From: CBDAPI01 sp965248635
GTDB taxonomy: Bacteria > Acidobacteriota > UBA6911 > RPQK01 > CBDAPI01
Direction: 5' to 3'
Length of the DNA: 64,000 nt
Assembly (NCBI GenBank): GCA_965248635.1
Contig: OZ252114.1
Span: 496,001 to 560,000 of the forward strand
In this document: positions 1-8,172 of the stretch, one piece after another
How the letters are laid out: every line of letters begins with the position of its first letter
Position numbering within the stretch: position 1 is the first letter of the stretch
Translations under genes and position numbers: made by a program
Notes under the pieces: generated by a model
Told to the model about the DNA's origin: nothing
Seen by the model: only the letters and a program-made list of their open reading frames with translations
Databases searched by the model: none

Positions 1-189
1 GTGCAGGGTGGCACCCTCGATTCAGTGGGTGCCTTTGCGGTGGATGACATGGTGCTGCTCAACTCGGGCTACACCACCTTCGGCGGCGGTAACATGGTCA
101 ACGCGGGTCCGGGCAACGCTCTGTTTGTATTCGAGCTGGCAGACAGTGACAGCGACGGCGTCGGAGTGGGCGACGGTGTCGACAACTGA
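1..189 (+). CDS. C-terminal fragment of a secreted or surface protein (partial)
   Basis: The reading frame is open from the window edge and ends in TGA at 187-189. The tail is rich in Asp, Gly and Ser (DSDSDGVGVGDGVDN), which resembles the start of a calcium-binding thrombospondin type-3 repeat (consensus DxDGxGDxxDNCP). The stop falls exactly where the Cys of DNCP would be, and Pro-Gln follow in frame. The protein may therefore have been cut short by a TGC-to-TGA change, or may simply end here. No function can be assigned from 62 residues; an extracellular location is inferred from the repeat type. Confidence 0.4.
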   Translation: MQGGTLDSVGAFAVDDMVLLNSGYTTFGGGNMVNAGPGNALFVFELADSDSDGVGVGDGVDN

Positions 190-410
190 CCGCAGTGTAG
201 TGGCCCAGCGATCTTTATGGTGGACTCAACCGAGAACAACTCTTTGATAGTTTGAATGTTATCGTGTTTCTCCAACCCGTTCCCACAGAAATTCGCGGAG
301 GGCTTGATGACCACTCGGAAACTACAAAGCATCCCACTTCCCAAAGGCTGGCCGTCACATGTCAAGTCCGCCGTCCTGCATACCATCTCGATGGCGCACT
401 TCTCAATCAC
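190..410. other. Intergenic stretch with no supported gene
   Basis: Reading frames on both strands here lack recognisable protein features. I see no RNA gene. It separates a truncated gene from a relic of a DUF1254 gene. Confidence 0.4.
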
Positions 411-565
411 CCTTGCAAATTCAAACCGTCGAAACCAAGGTCGGATCTCTTGACTATGTCGGAGGGTATCCAACGGCCGATACGGCTCAAAAGCTCTACG
501 ACAAACTCGATTATCAGAGAGCTGTACAGTCAACCTCGCCGATCTGGTACACGCCGGGCAACTAG
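411..565 (+). pseudogene. Relic of the N-terminus of a DUF1254-family protein
   Basis: The frame at 411-565 encodes QTVETKVGSLDYVGGYPT, followed by KLYDKLDYQRAVQ. This matches the usual start of mature DUF1254/DUF1214 proteins (VETRxGTLxFxDGxP, then KxYDxLDFxRxVQ). After RAVQ the similarity stops and a TAG follows. The next gene is itself a DUF1254 protein but starts at a different point of the family, so this looks like the remnant of a second, deleted copy. Seen: the motif and early stop. Inferred: loss of the rest. Confidence 0.6.
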
Positions 566-655
566 GCCCCGTTACCCCCAAACCGACGGGAGCCACCAAC
601 ACCGAGTCCAGACTTGAGTTTTTGTTGAGACCCAAGAAGAGAGAGGGAGGCAAGA

Positions 656-1273
656 ATGAAAAGATTCTGTCTGCGGCAACTTTTGCTCGCGTTGATCATT
701 CTGCAGTTAGTTGTTGGTCGAGCCTTCGCCGCCGATCGAACCCACGAGATCGGTATCCAGGTCTACATCTACGCCTATCCGATGATCATGATGGAGATCA
801 CACGTCGAGTCTCGACCAACGTTGAAGTGCCCATGAATCAGTTCGCGCATATACGCGCCTACCCGGATCATACGTTCAAGGAGGTCGTGCGGCCAAACGC
901 CGACACGCTTTACTCAATCGTTTGGTTCGATGTCTCGAAGGAGCCACAGGTGCTATCGGGCTCCGGCACGGGCGGCCGGTACTATATGCTGCCAATGCTG
1001 GACATGTGGACTGACGTAATCGCCGCACCGGGTAGTCGGACTTCAGGCACGGAGGCGGCCAACTTCGCGATTGTTGGACCCAAGTGGCAAGGTGACCTCC
1101 CCGACGGTGTTGAATTGATTCGATCTTCAACCAACATTGGCTGGATCATCGGTCGCACGCAGACCAACGGCGCGGCAGACTACGAAAACGTTCATCGAAT
1201 TCAGGACGGCTACAAGCTGATACCACTTAGTCAGTGGGGTAAATCGTACATGCCGCGGCCAAAGCGCCAGTGA
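656..1273 (+). pseudogene. DUF1254 half of a frameshifted DUF1254/DUF1214 protein
   Basis: A 205-residue product with a clear signal peptide (MKRFCLRQLLLALIILQLVV, then cleavage near AFA-AD) and the DUF1254 core, including YIYAYPMIMMEITRR, RPNADTLYS and YYMLPMLDMWTDV. Family members normally continue without a break into DUF1214. Here the frame ends at TGA 1271-1273 just after PLSQWGKSYMPRP. The next frame takes over at the same place (KAPVNSTWDMKTPP, the normal linker). A GAGAGGGAGGC ribosome site precedes the ATG. Function in the family is poorly known; members are periplasmic. A single-base sequencing error would give the same picture. Confidence 0.7.
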
Positions 1274-2022
1274 ATTCGACATGGGACATGAAAACGCCGC
1301 CGCCCGTTCAGGTCGCTAAGATGAGTGCCAAGGCCTATTTTGAATTGTTCGCTGAGCTGCTCAAGGACAACCCCCCTCATGAATTCGACTGGAACATGGT
1401 TGAGCAGCTCAAGCAGATCGGGATCATCCCGGGCGAAGCCTTCAATTTCTCAGAGCTCTCCGCAGAAAAGCAGAAGACCCTCGAGCGGGTAGTTGGCGCC
1501 GCACAGAAGATCATTGCCGAGAAACAAACGGGTGAAGCTGTCAACGGCTGGCAATTCGCTCGTGAAATGATGGGCAACTATGGCACCTCCTATTTGCAGC
1601 GAGCGGACATCGCTCTCATAGGGCTGGGTGCCAACGTTCCGGAGGATGCCGTTTACCCAATGTCGAACGTCGATAGTGAGGGAAAACCCTATAACGGAAG
1701 CCATCGCTATGTGCTGCACTTCGACAAAGGCGAATTACCTCCAGTCCGTGGGTTCTGGTCGCTTTCCTTGTATGACGAGGAGATGTACTTCGTGGATAAC
1801 CCCACCAGACGCTATGCTATCGGGGATCGTGACGAGCTTCGATTCAACAAAGGTGGATCGTTGGATATCTACATCCAACATGCATCTCCGGGCAAGGACA
1901 AAGAACCAAACTGGCTTCCTGCTCCAAAGGGTGATTTTGACCTGGTGTTACGAGCTTACTGGCCCATGCTTGAAGTTCTCACGGGCGGTTGGGATCCCCC
2001 GGCCGTCAAGCGTGTTGATTAA
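1270..2022 (+). pseudogene. DUF1214 half of the same frameshifted protein
   Basis: 250 residues opened by a GTG that overlaps the upstream TGA. It contains the linker DMKTPPPVQVAKMSA and the full DUF1214 domain with GSHRYVLHF, LPPVRGFWSLSLYD and LRAYWP. Read back across the junction in this frame the sequence gives AAAKAPVNSTWDMKTPP, so the two halves join smoothly with a one-frame shift near 1250-1262. The two halves are most simply one ancestral gene. Translational coupling through GTGA is possible but I know of no split DUF1254/DUF1214 pairs that argue for it. Confidence 0.7.
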
Positions 2023-2031
2023 GGGAAGATC

Positions 2032-2256
2032 ATGAACTACGAAGACTTTATGACGGGTCTCGTCCGTCGCGACCCAGGCGAGACCGAGTTCCATCAGGCG
2101 GTGGGGGAAGTAGCAATGTCCGTCATCCTAGGAGGCTACGCAACTAACGCGATCGCCGATGTTCTGAGCCCGTTGTACCTCTATGGGGGGGGTTTCTGTG
2201 TGGCAGTCGGATTGCTTCCCATTAACCGGCTTATCATCAAGCTGGTAGGTCAGTGA
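2032..2256 (+). CDS. Small chimeric ORF with a glutamate-dehydrogenase-like N-terminus
   Basis: 74 residues starting 10 bases after the previous stop. Residues 4-27 (EDFMTGLVRRDPGETEFHQAVGEV) closely resemble the first helix of NADP-dependent glutamate dehydrogenase (usually ...ARNPGExEFHQAVxEV). The remainder is two hydrophobic stretches unrelated to that enzyme and could form membrane helices. It is best read as a fragment of gdhA 5' sequence joined to other DNA. Whether it is expressed is unknown. Confidence 0.4.
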   Translation: MNYEDFMTGLVRRDPGETEFHQAVGEVAMSVILGGYATNAIADVLSPLYLYGGGFCVAVGLLPINRLIIKLVGQ

Positions 2257-2344
2257 TCATACAATAGCGTAGCTTCGAGCCTGGGAGTTTACCACTGAGA
2301 TCTCGGGCGCTTCTTCATTTGAGTCGTCATTCTACGGATCGTGA

Positions 2345-4264
2345 CTACTTCGACTTCTTCTCAGCAGTCGAGCCGGCTGAAGAGAGTTCGACCATCGTTC
2401 TTCCAGTCGTCTCCTCGGTCTCCTGAACCAGGCGAACCTGCATGGGAGCCCTGGAGTCAAGATGGACATCGCGCTGAGGAAAGGCGATCTCCAGGCCGTT
2501 TTCACGGAAAACCTTGTCAATGGCCGAGTGGAGGCTGTGGAGCGCAGCCCGGTACCGGTCTCTGTGAGGGATATAGACGAACAGGATAAACTCGAGGGCG
2601 TTGTCGCCAAAGCTGCAGAATCTCGCCTTGGGTTCAGGGCTGGGCAGAACGTGGGGGTCCTTTTCGGCCACCTGAAGAAGCAGCTTATGGGCCAGGGACG
2701 TGTCGGAACCATAGGCCAGTCCGACGGGAATCCTGATGCGAATCACCGGATCCTTCAGAGTCCAGTTCACCAGGTTTCCGGTGATGAACGCCCGGTTGGG
2801 AACGATCAGTAGTCTGTGGTCGCGGTCGGTAATGGTAGTGGCCCGCAGCTTCATCTCGGTGACCGTCCCGGTCGTGTCGGCCACCGTGATGATGTCGCCG
2901 ACCCGGATGGGCCGCTCGAAGAGAAGAATCAGTCCGCTGACAAAGTTTGCAAAGACCTCCTGCAAGCCGAATCCCAGCCCTACCGAAACGGCTGCCACCA
3001 TCCATTGGACACTTGACCAGCTGATTTCCAGCGCGGCCGAGACGCCCACAAGCCCCAAAACCACCAGAATATAACGGATAATGGCTGTGATCGCGACGCG
3101 AGCCCCTTGGTCAAAAGAGATGAAAGGTCGAACCATGATTTCCGTCAGACCGCGGACATTTCTGACGGCCACAAAGGTCAGAAGCAGGATCGCCAGAGCG
3201 AGTAGAAGCGCGGCCACAGAAACCGACTCTACACCGGTTCCGGTCGAGACCTCCCAGAGCTGGACGCGACGCAAATAGCCAAGCGCGGGCAAGACGTCCG
3301 TCCAGGCAAACCAGAGTGGTATCACGGCGCCCAGCACGAAGAAGCCACGAACCAGCTTGAGCGCGTCGTCCTGGAGTCTCTCCAGGTCGACTTCTTTTTC
3401 CGAATCCCCGAGCCCGGGCCATGCCGGCGTGATCCAGGCCTCTCCCGAAGGGCTGCTCGCAGCCCGGCGCACCATCAGCAATACAAGACGTCGAACCAGA
3501 TGGTAGAGAAGGGCAGCCGCAACAACCACCCAGAGGCTGCGGAAGACCAGAGAAAGGAGTTCGAGGCTGGTCAGGCTGTAACCAAACAAGGCTGTGGCTG
3601 CCAGAACAAAGGGAATCCCCATTACCAGTGGGGACCAGAGGTAACGGAGGCGGGCAAGGGTGCTACTCGGACTCTTCTTCAGGTTTTCTGCCAGCACACC
3701 CGTGGCGGGATTCACCAGCCGATTTGCCATCCAGGCCAGAGCGAGCATGGCAACGATATAAGCCAGCCGCCCTGGCCCATCCAGCGAGGCGGTCTCCGGG
3801 TGTTCGTTGAACACGGGCAGAAAGAAGAGGAGAGGCAAGACCACCAGCAGAAGGGTTCGGGCGCTGGATCGGATGCCCCTGCGGGCCGCTTCGGAAAACC
3901 CAAAATGAACCTGCCCCAGACCTGACGGAAAGCAGGTCCAACGGAGCAACTCGGCCAGAACCAGGATGGGGAGAAGCCGGTCAATGGCCTGCCCACTCGC
4001 CGCAGCGACATCAGGGACCTCCGCCGGAGATTGCAGCAGAAAGGAAATCAGCCAGAAAAAAGAAGGCCAGGCCAGAGCCAGAGAGAGGGTGAGCAGAACC
4101 GCTCGTACAGTCGATGCCAGCGTGGGGGTTGCTTCTTCAGATCCGAGTCTTCCGGTGTCGCTCGGCGAGATCGAGTTCAACCAGCAGCGAGAAGTAGTCG
4201 TCGTAATCGCCGGCCAGGATCTCGAGATATCGCAGTCTGGCCCGAAACAGGTCCCGAACTGCAA
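2345..4264 (-). CDS. MscS-type mechanosensitive channel, C-terminal part of a broken MscK-like gene
   Basis: 639 codons, of which roughly the first 45 look like out-of-frame sequence. From about residue 50 there are several membrane helices, then the MscS pore and beta domain: WMVAAVSVGLGFGLQEVFANF, SGLILLFERPIRVGDII and IVPNRAFITGNLVNWT. Family role: the pore opens under membrane tension to release solutes after hypo-osmotic shock. The N-terminal periplasmic half lies in the overlapping upstream frame (4137-5543). Between them the usual stretch of the MscK family (end of coiled coil, first helices) is missing. The pore module itself looks intact and could fold, but the full protein as drawn is not encoded by one frame. 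Confidence 0.75.
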   Translation of the reverse strand: MQFGTCFGPDCDISRSWPAITTTTSRCWLNSISPSDTGRLGSEEATPTLASTVRAVLLTLSLALAWPSFFWLISFLLQSPAEVPDVAAASGQAIDRLLPILVLAELLRWTCFPSGLGQVHFGFSEAARRGIRSSARTLLLVVLPLLFFLPVFNEHPETASLDGPGRLAYIVAMLALAWMANRLVNPATGVLAENLKKSPSSTLARLRYLWSPLVMGIPFVLAATALFGYSLTSLELLSLVFRSLWVVVAAALLYHLVRRLVLLMVRRAASSPSGEAWITPAWPGLGDSEKEVDLERLQDDALKLVRGFFVLGAVIPLWFAWTDVLPALGYLRRVQLWEVSTGTGVESVSVAALLLALAILLLTFVAVRNVRGLTEIMVRPFISFDQGARVAITAIIRYILVVLGLVGVSAALEISWSSVQWMVAAVSVGLGFGLQEVFANFVSGLILLFERPIRVGDIITVADTTGTVTEMKLRATTITDRDHRLLIVPNRAFITGNLVNWTLKDPVIRIRIPVGLAYGSDTSLAHKLLLQVAEKDPHVLPSPEPKARFCSFGDNALEFILFVYIPHRDRYRAALHSLHSAIDKVFRENGLEIAFPQRDVHLDSRAPMQVRLVQETEETTGRTMVELSSAGSTAEKKSK

Positions 4265-5543
4265 TCGTCACCTGCAGGAGTCTATCTGCTGATACCGAGT
4301 CGGAAAGGCGGGTGCTCACCGCGGCCACTCTTTCTTCGAAGCGATCCAGAAGGTGATCACGTTGTTCCGAGAATTGGATTTGCTGGAGCTGGACTTCCCG
4401 GATCAGCTCGCCCAGACGACTCCGATTCAGGAGGTGAGGCTTGATTTCAGGCAGCTCCGCCTTTTTCATTCGCAGCAAATATCCAATCGCGTTGGTCCGG
4501 CCAACCGCGATCACCTTGGAACGGACGCTCCTGAAATCGCTTTCCACGATCTCCAGCTGTGACGAGACGGTTTGCAGCCGGGTACTGATCTGCGTCATCT
4601 CTGAGACAAGCCCGTCAGGCCCGGACGGCAGCTCCGCCAGCCGCTGGTTCTCCTCTGCAATCGCTTCCAGCACGGGTTCAGTCTCGACTCGGACAGCCCG
4701 CGCTTCATCCGCCCGTCGACGGGTTTCGATCAGTCTCCTCTCGTCAACGATTTCCTGGAGCCTGGAAACCAGGCTCCGGCTCTCGTCCACCTGACGCCTG
4801 GCGGCGCCTCTCTGGGCGATCAGCAGTTCACGGCGAAGTTCGTAGCTGACCACAGACTTCTGGTAAAGATCGATCTGTTGCACGATGGCCTGGCGGTCAG
4901 CTTCCAGGGCCTGCCGCAGAGCCATGCCCAGCTCAGTGGTGTCGGTGGAGAGATCTGACTCCTGGAGCTGCTGATCCAGGTCCACCAGTTGCCGGCGGGC
5001 TCGGGCCAGCACTTCCGGGGCCTCGCGGCGGCGGGCTGACTGCTTCTCTCTCTCCGCCACCACCAGGCTGAGGCGATGTTGAGCCGAGGCCAGAACGGCC
5101 AGTTCTTCGGCGAAACGCTGCTCCAGATCCTGGAGATCGCGTTGGTCCGCCCGGATGTCGGGTTCCGGAATGGGACGGGACAGTCGCTCTCGGATGTCTG
5201 CCATCAGCTGGGGGGCCGTTTCCCAGTTGGTCTGAATCGCTTTCGCCTCCGAAGCCCAATCCTGAGCCTCCTGCAGCCGGCCGATGGCACGGTCCTGCAC
5301 TTCCAGGATGGGCTCCGTTTCGGCCTCGTCGGAGCTGGATCGAGTGGCGACCCGCTGGCGAAAATCCCGCAGTTGTGAGAGTGAGGGGGTCTCACCTCCA
5401 AGTTCGGGGGCCGGTTCCAGCTGAGCCCGCAGTGTCGCTGTCGCGAACGCTGCGAGGAGGGCTGCCTTGAAGGCCCGGCGGCTCAGACTGAGACCGACTC
5501 GCCTGGTAATGCTACAATTGTTCGAGGATCGCTCTTCTTTCAC
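4137..5543 (-). CDS. MscK-like periplasmic coiled-coil part (N-terminal half of the broken channel gene)
   Basis: 468 residues with an N-terminal signal peptide (hydrophobic AALLAAFATATLRA near residues 27-40), then long Glu/Arg/Gln-rich helices typical of the periplasmic domain of KefA/MscK channels. It ends with RLRYLEILAGDYDDYFSLLVELDLAERH followed by a short unrelated tail and a TGA. In complete homologues this region runs into a DERxxWI segment and membrane helices; here the frame is lost. It overlaps the start of the downstream channel frame by 128 bases. Together the two are one ancestral gene with a frameshift and an internal loss. Confidence 0.65.
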   Translation of the reverse strand: MKEERSSNNCSITRRVGLSLSRRAFKAALLAAFATATLRAQLEPAPELGGETPSLSQLRDFRQRVATRSSSDEAETEPILEVQDRAIGRLQEAQDWASEAKAIQTNWETAPQLMADIRERLSRPIPEPDIRADQRDLQDLEQRFAEELAVLASAQHRLSLVVAEREKQSARRREAPEVLARARRQLVDLDQQLQESDLSTDTTELGMALRQALEADRQAIVQQIDLYQKSVVSYELRRELLIAQRGAARRQVDESRSLVSRLQEIVDERRLIETRRRADEARAVRVETEPVLEAIAEENQRLAELPSGPDGLVSEMTQISTRLQTVSSQLEIVESDFRSVRSKVIAVGRTNAIGYLLRMKKAELPEIKPHLLNRSRLGELIREVQLQQIQFSEQRDHLLDRFEERVAAVSTRLSDSVSADRLLQVTIAVRDLFRARLRYLEILAGDYDDYFSLLVELDLAERHRKTRI

Positions 5544-5693
5544 TCTCTCGACATTTTAGCAGCCTCGGATCACATTTCTCATGACCCACCAAGACTTCAG
5601 ACTTTCTCCCAAAGAACCCGGCAACGCCGTGTCAAGTTAACTGAGAAGAAGCGATTTCAAGACAGAAAGATTCCCCAGATTGGCTCTGTCAAG

Positions 5694-6497
5694 TTAAGGT
5701 CGGTCAAGCGATTCGCAGACAGAATACGCTCCAATAGTATTCTGCTCAGCGGGCGCAGATCGCCTCTCTCCAGTGGGCGAAAGCCCGATCGCGAAGCAGA
5801 TGATGATGACGATCGTGGTTCGTGGACGGTCTTCAACCTTAAAAAGTGAGTCCTTCGGTACTTCCCGCTCCTCGCAGCGCTTGGGCGAAAAACCGAGTTC
5901 CGGCTTGGCGGTGACCCGGATTGTTTGCAACGGGAGGTGAATATCGTCCCGCCAGAGATGCACGACTTCCTGTTCGCGAAATCCGGTCAGAAGAAAGGTC
6001 AGAAAGAGGGTGTGCTCCGCGTCGGTGCAGGCTGAGAAGAACGCTTTCAATTCCTGATCCATGTACTCCTGGGGCAAAACCCTGGACCGCTCGGGGAGGT
6101 TGATTTGGGGGGTGAGCCCTGGCCGGCCCTGCTTTTTCAAAAACTGGGCCACGATGATCAAGTTGTGAATGATGCTGTTGTTGCCCAGCCGGTGTTTCTT
6201 CTTCAGGAAAACCATGAACTGATCCAGGTCATCCGTGGAGATGTCCTGGGCCTTGGCTTTGTCGGGGAAGAAGTCCAGGAAGCGGTCCAGCACCGCCTTG
6301 TACCTACGGAGCGTGTTCGGTTTCTTTAACCTTTCCGCAATCTCAAGGTACTGGCGAACGGCAGCGTGCAGAGGTGTCCGGCCGGCCTCCTCCTCTTCCG
6401 CCGAGATGGTAGCCACTCCCAGGGATCGACCTTCCAGAATGTGTTTGCGCTGGCGCAACCTGTTCGACGCAGTGGCCATCACTCTGGCTGGCGACAC
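5694..6497 (-). pseudogene. Truncated tyrosine recombinase / phage-type integrase
   Basis: 267 residues. The N-terminal SAM-like core-binding domain is present (TLRRYKAVLDRFLDFFP), as is the first catalytic Arg in TGFREQEVVHLWRDDI. The later His-x-x-Arg box and the nucleophilic Tyr are absent; after about residue 210 the sequence stops resembling the family. It lies about 190 bases from a tRNA-Asp gene, a usual integration target. It is probably the dead integrase of an old element. An 11-base direct repeat TGTCAAGTTAA at 5630-5640 and 5687-5697 brackets its 3' end. Confidence 0.7.
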
Positions 6498-6684
6498 CGC
6501 GTTTTGGAGCTAGGCTGTAGCTTCAGCTAGCCCGCAATGATCAAAGTAAGAACGGGAAGAAACAGAAATGTGCCGGTACGTAGTGCCAGTTTTCAGTGCG
6601 TATCAGAGGCGTCGCGTGTCACTCCCTGACGCCCTGTGTCGAAATCTAAGATTCACAAAAGCCACTGAACAAAAGGACTTTTAG

Positions 6685-6761
6685 TGGCGGGGCCGACGAG
6701 ACTCGAACTCGCGACCTCCGGCGTGACAGGCCGGCGTTCTAGCCAGCTGAACTACGACCCC
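6685..6761 (-). tRNA. tRNA-Asp (anticodon GTC)
   Basis: The minus strand folds as a 77-base cloverleaf. The 7-bp acceptor stem is GGGGTCG/CGGCCCC, with the CCA encoded. The anticodon arm is CCGGC-CTGTCAC-GCCGG and the T arm contains GTTCGAGTC. Anticodon GTC reads Asp codons. A truncated integrase lies just downstream on the same strand. Confidence 0.95.
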
Positions 6762-6890
6762 ACCAGGGGAACTAGATTATATTGTATCCTAGGCAATGTG
6801 TCACAGAGGAGAACTCGGTCGCTGAAACCGAAACTGATAAAATGATCTGGCGTTCAGATCAAAATGATCCGAGCAAACGAGAGGTGCAAC

Positions 6891-7108
6891 ATGTCGGCCG
6901 GAAAACGCATTGAAAGTACACTTCAAGAGCCGCCTGGATGGCGCTCGAATTGTTGTCCCACTATCGCAAAGAAATCGCATCGCTGACCCTGGTCCCCTCC
7001 GGTGGCGGACGTTTCGAGGTAAGCCTGAATGAATCGCTCGTGTTCTCGAAACTGGAGCAAGGTCGCTTTCCCGAGCCCAAGGAGCTCAAGAGCCTTATCG
7101 GAGATTGA
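6891..7108 (+). pseudogene. SelW/Rdx-family selenoprotein-like gene, redox motif lost
   Basis: From 6914 to TGA 7106-7108 the plus strand encodes KYTSRAAWMALELLSHY, then IASLTLVPSGGGRFEVSLNE and GRFPEPKELKSLIGD. This is the Rdx/SelW thioredoxin-like fold. Upstream, a good ribosome site (GAGAGG) and ATG at 6891 give MSAGKRIE, the expected first strand, but in another frame. The CxxU or CxxC segment that should lie between is gone. A TGA at 6911-6913, in frame with the C-terminal part, sits exactly where the Sec codon of CxxU-x-Y-x-S would be. A deletion between two TGAA words would give this junction. An alternative start in the C-terminal frame is ATG 6842, with no Cys three residues before the TGA. 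Confidence 0.6.
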
Positions 7109-7185
7109 TCACCCGCGAAAAAGCGCACGCAGAGATGCAGGAACTCAGGGGTAGCACCTGAGCTGCTGAGAATCAAATCAGAGAC

Positions 7186-7503
7186 CTAAACTCTGGGATC
7201 AGGGACTGATTCAACCAGGCGTTGTCGAACTGCCTGGTGGTCAACATCAGCCAGTTTGCACCAGTACGGGAACCCGTCCTCGTCGGCGCTGATCCACTCG
7301 ATGGCTTTCTTTTTCAACAACCTGTAATCGTTTCGTGAGGTCTCCTTAACCGACCTCAAATCCATCACTGCTTCATGCCACGCCTGGCGCAGGATGGCAA
7401 CTGCCAGGTTTCGTTCAGATCTTGATTCCGGTATTTTCCGACTTTCCCTTCCCCGCGAAACGCTCCTGAGTCGCATTCCGGTATCATAACACAGATTTTT
7501 CAC
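7186..7503 (-). CDS. Small hypothetical protein
   Basis: 105 residues; ATG 7476 is an equally good start. It contains LAVAILRQAWHEAVMDLRS and DEDGFPYWCKLADVDHQAVRQRL. The FxxWCxxADxDxxxVR pattern is of a kind I associate with small uncharacterised proteins in integrated elements. Its place near a dead integrase and tRNA-Asp fits that origin. No function is proposed. Confidence 0.5.
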   Translation of the reverse strand: MKNLCYDTGMRLRSVSRGRESRKIPESRSERNLAVAILRQAWHEAVMDLRSVKETSRNDYRLLKKKAIEWISADEDGFPYWCKLADVDHQAVRQRLVESVPDPRV

Positions 7504-7900
7504 AGCTCCGGAGAAATTTGTGGAGGCCTTTAAAGATCCCGAAAGCGGATCGGGAGAGCTCGGTAACTTACTGTTAACATGGAATAGTTAGTGATCATGA
7601 AAAGTTGTGATCAGGAGCTTGTCGACAGCTTTTTCAGGGTTGTTCACTACATTGGTAGTAGGTCTTCTTCGCACTCGAAGGGGTTCTCTCCCACTGCCGT
7701 CGTAGTACCTTTTCCACAGCCCACTGAAACCTTCGGACCGAATGACCAATGGCCCAGAAATGAACCTGTTCTTGGTGGAAAGGCGAACACGGGCAGAAAG
7801 ACACAAAGCTCGAAAATGTTGGATCGGTGACAGAAAAAGTGAGAACTTTTTGCTCCCGGAGCCGTCAAAGATAAATGAGAACCTCGCACTACACTCCTTG
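7504..7900. other. Intergenic stretch with no supported gene
   Basis: Short frames on both strands show no recognisable motifs. It contains a weak inverted repeat AAAAAGT-GAGA-ACTTTTT near 7837-7854. It is probably remnant DNA of the integrase/tRNA-Asp island. Confidence 0.4.
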
Positions 7901-7938
7901 TTCTCGCGGAGCGGGTTTGGCCACTCGCTCCGCGGGAA
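7901..7938 (+). ncRNA. Strong 13-bp hairpin upstream of the DMT transporter
   Basis: TTCTCGCGGAGCG and CGCTCCGCGGGAA pair over 13 positions (one G-U) around a 12-base loop. It is followed 10 bases later by a second hairpin with a T tract. The pair could be a structured leader or a small RNA with its terminator. No known riboswitch class was recognised. Confidence 0.35.
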
Positions 7939-7948
7939 CCCCTCCTTA

Positions 7949-7976
7949 GGCCCGGCGGTTAGCCGGGTCTTGTTTT
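7949..7976 (+). terminator. Rho-independent terminator
   Basis: GGCCCGGC-GGTTA-GCCGGGTC forms an 8-bp GC-rich stem (one G-U) followed by TTGTTTTT. This is a classical intrinsic terminator on the plus strand. It lies about 200 bases before the transporter start and may end a small RNA or act as an attenuator. Confidence 0.65.
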
Positions 7977-8172
7977 TGCGATTCGGCGGGACGCCGGAGT
8001 GATCTATTCTTGCTGGCGCAGGATCTCGACCTCGCGGGGCTCACCCAAACCGACTCGGTGATCCCTGGCCGCCTGATTCGTCCAGTTCTCACACCTACGG
8101 TAGAGACCACGTCTTGCACAAAAAGGTTGATACCTTCTTGTCACCCCGGCCAGGTTCCTGCAAAGTGGTCCG

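Noticed and set aside
7588..7830. Overlapping ORFs of 70-80 codons on both strands
   Set aside because: Neither has a motif, a ribosome site or plausible composition; likely chance frames in remnant DNA.
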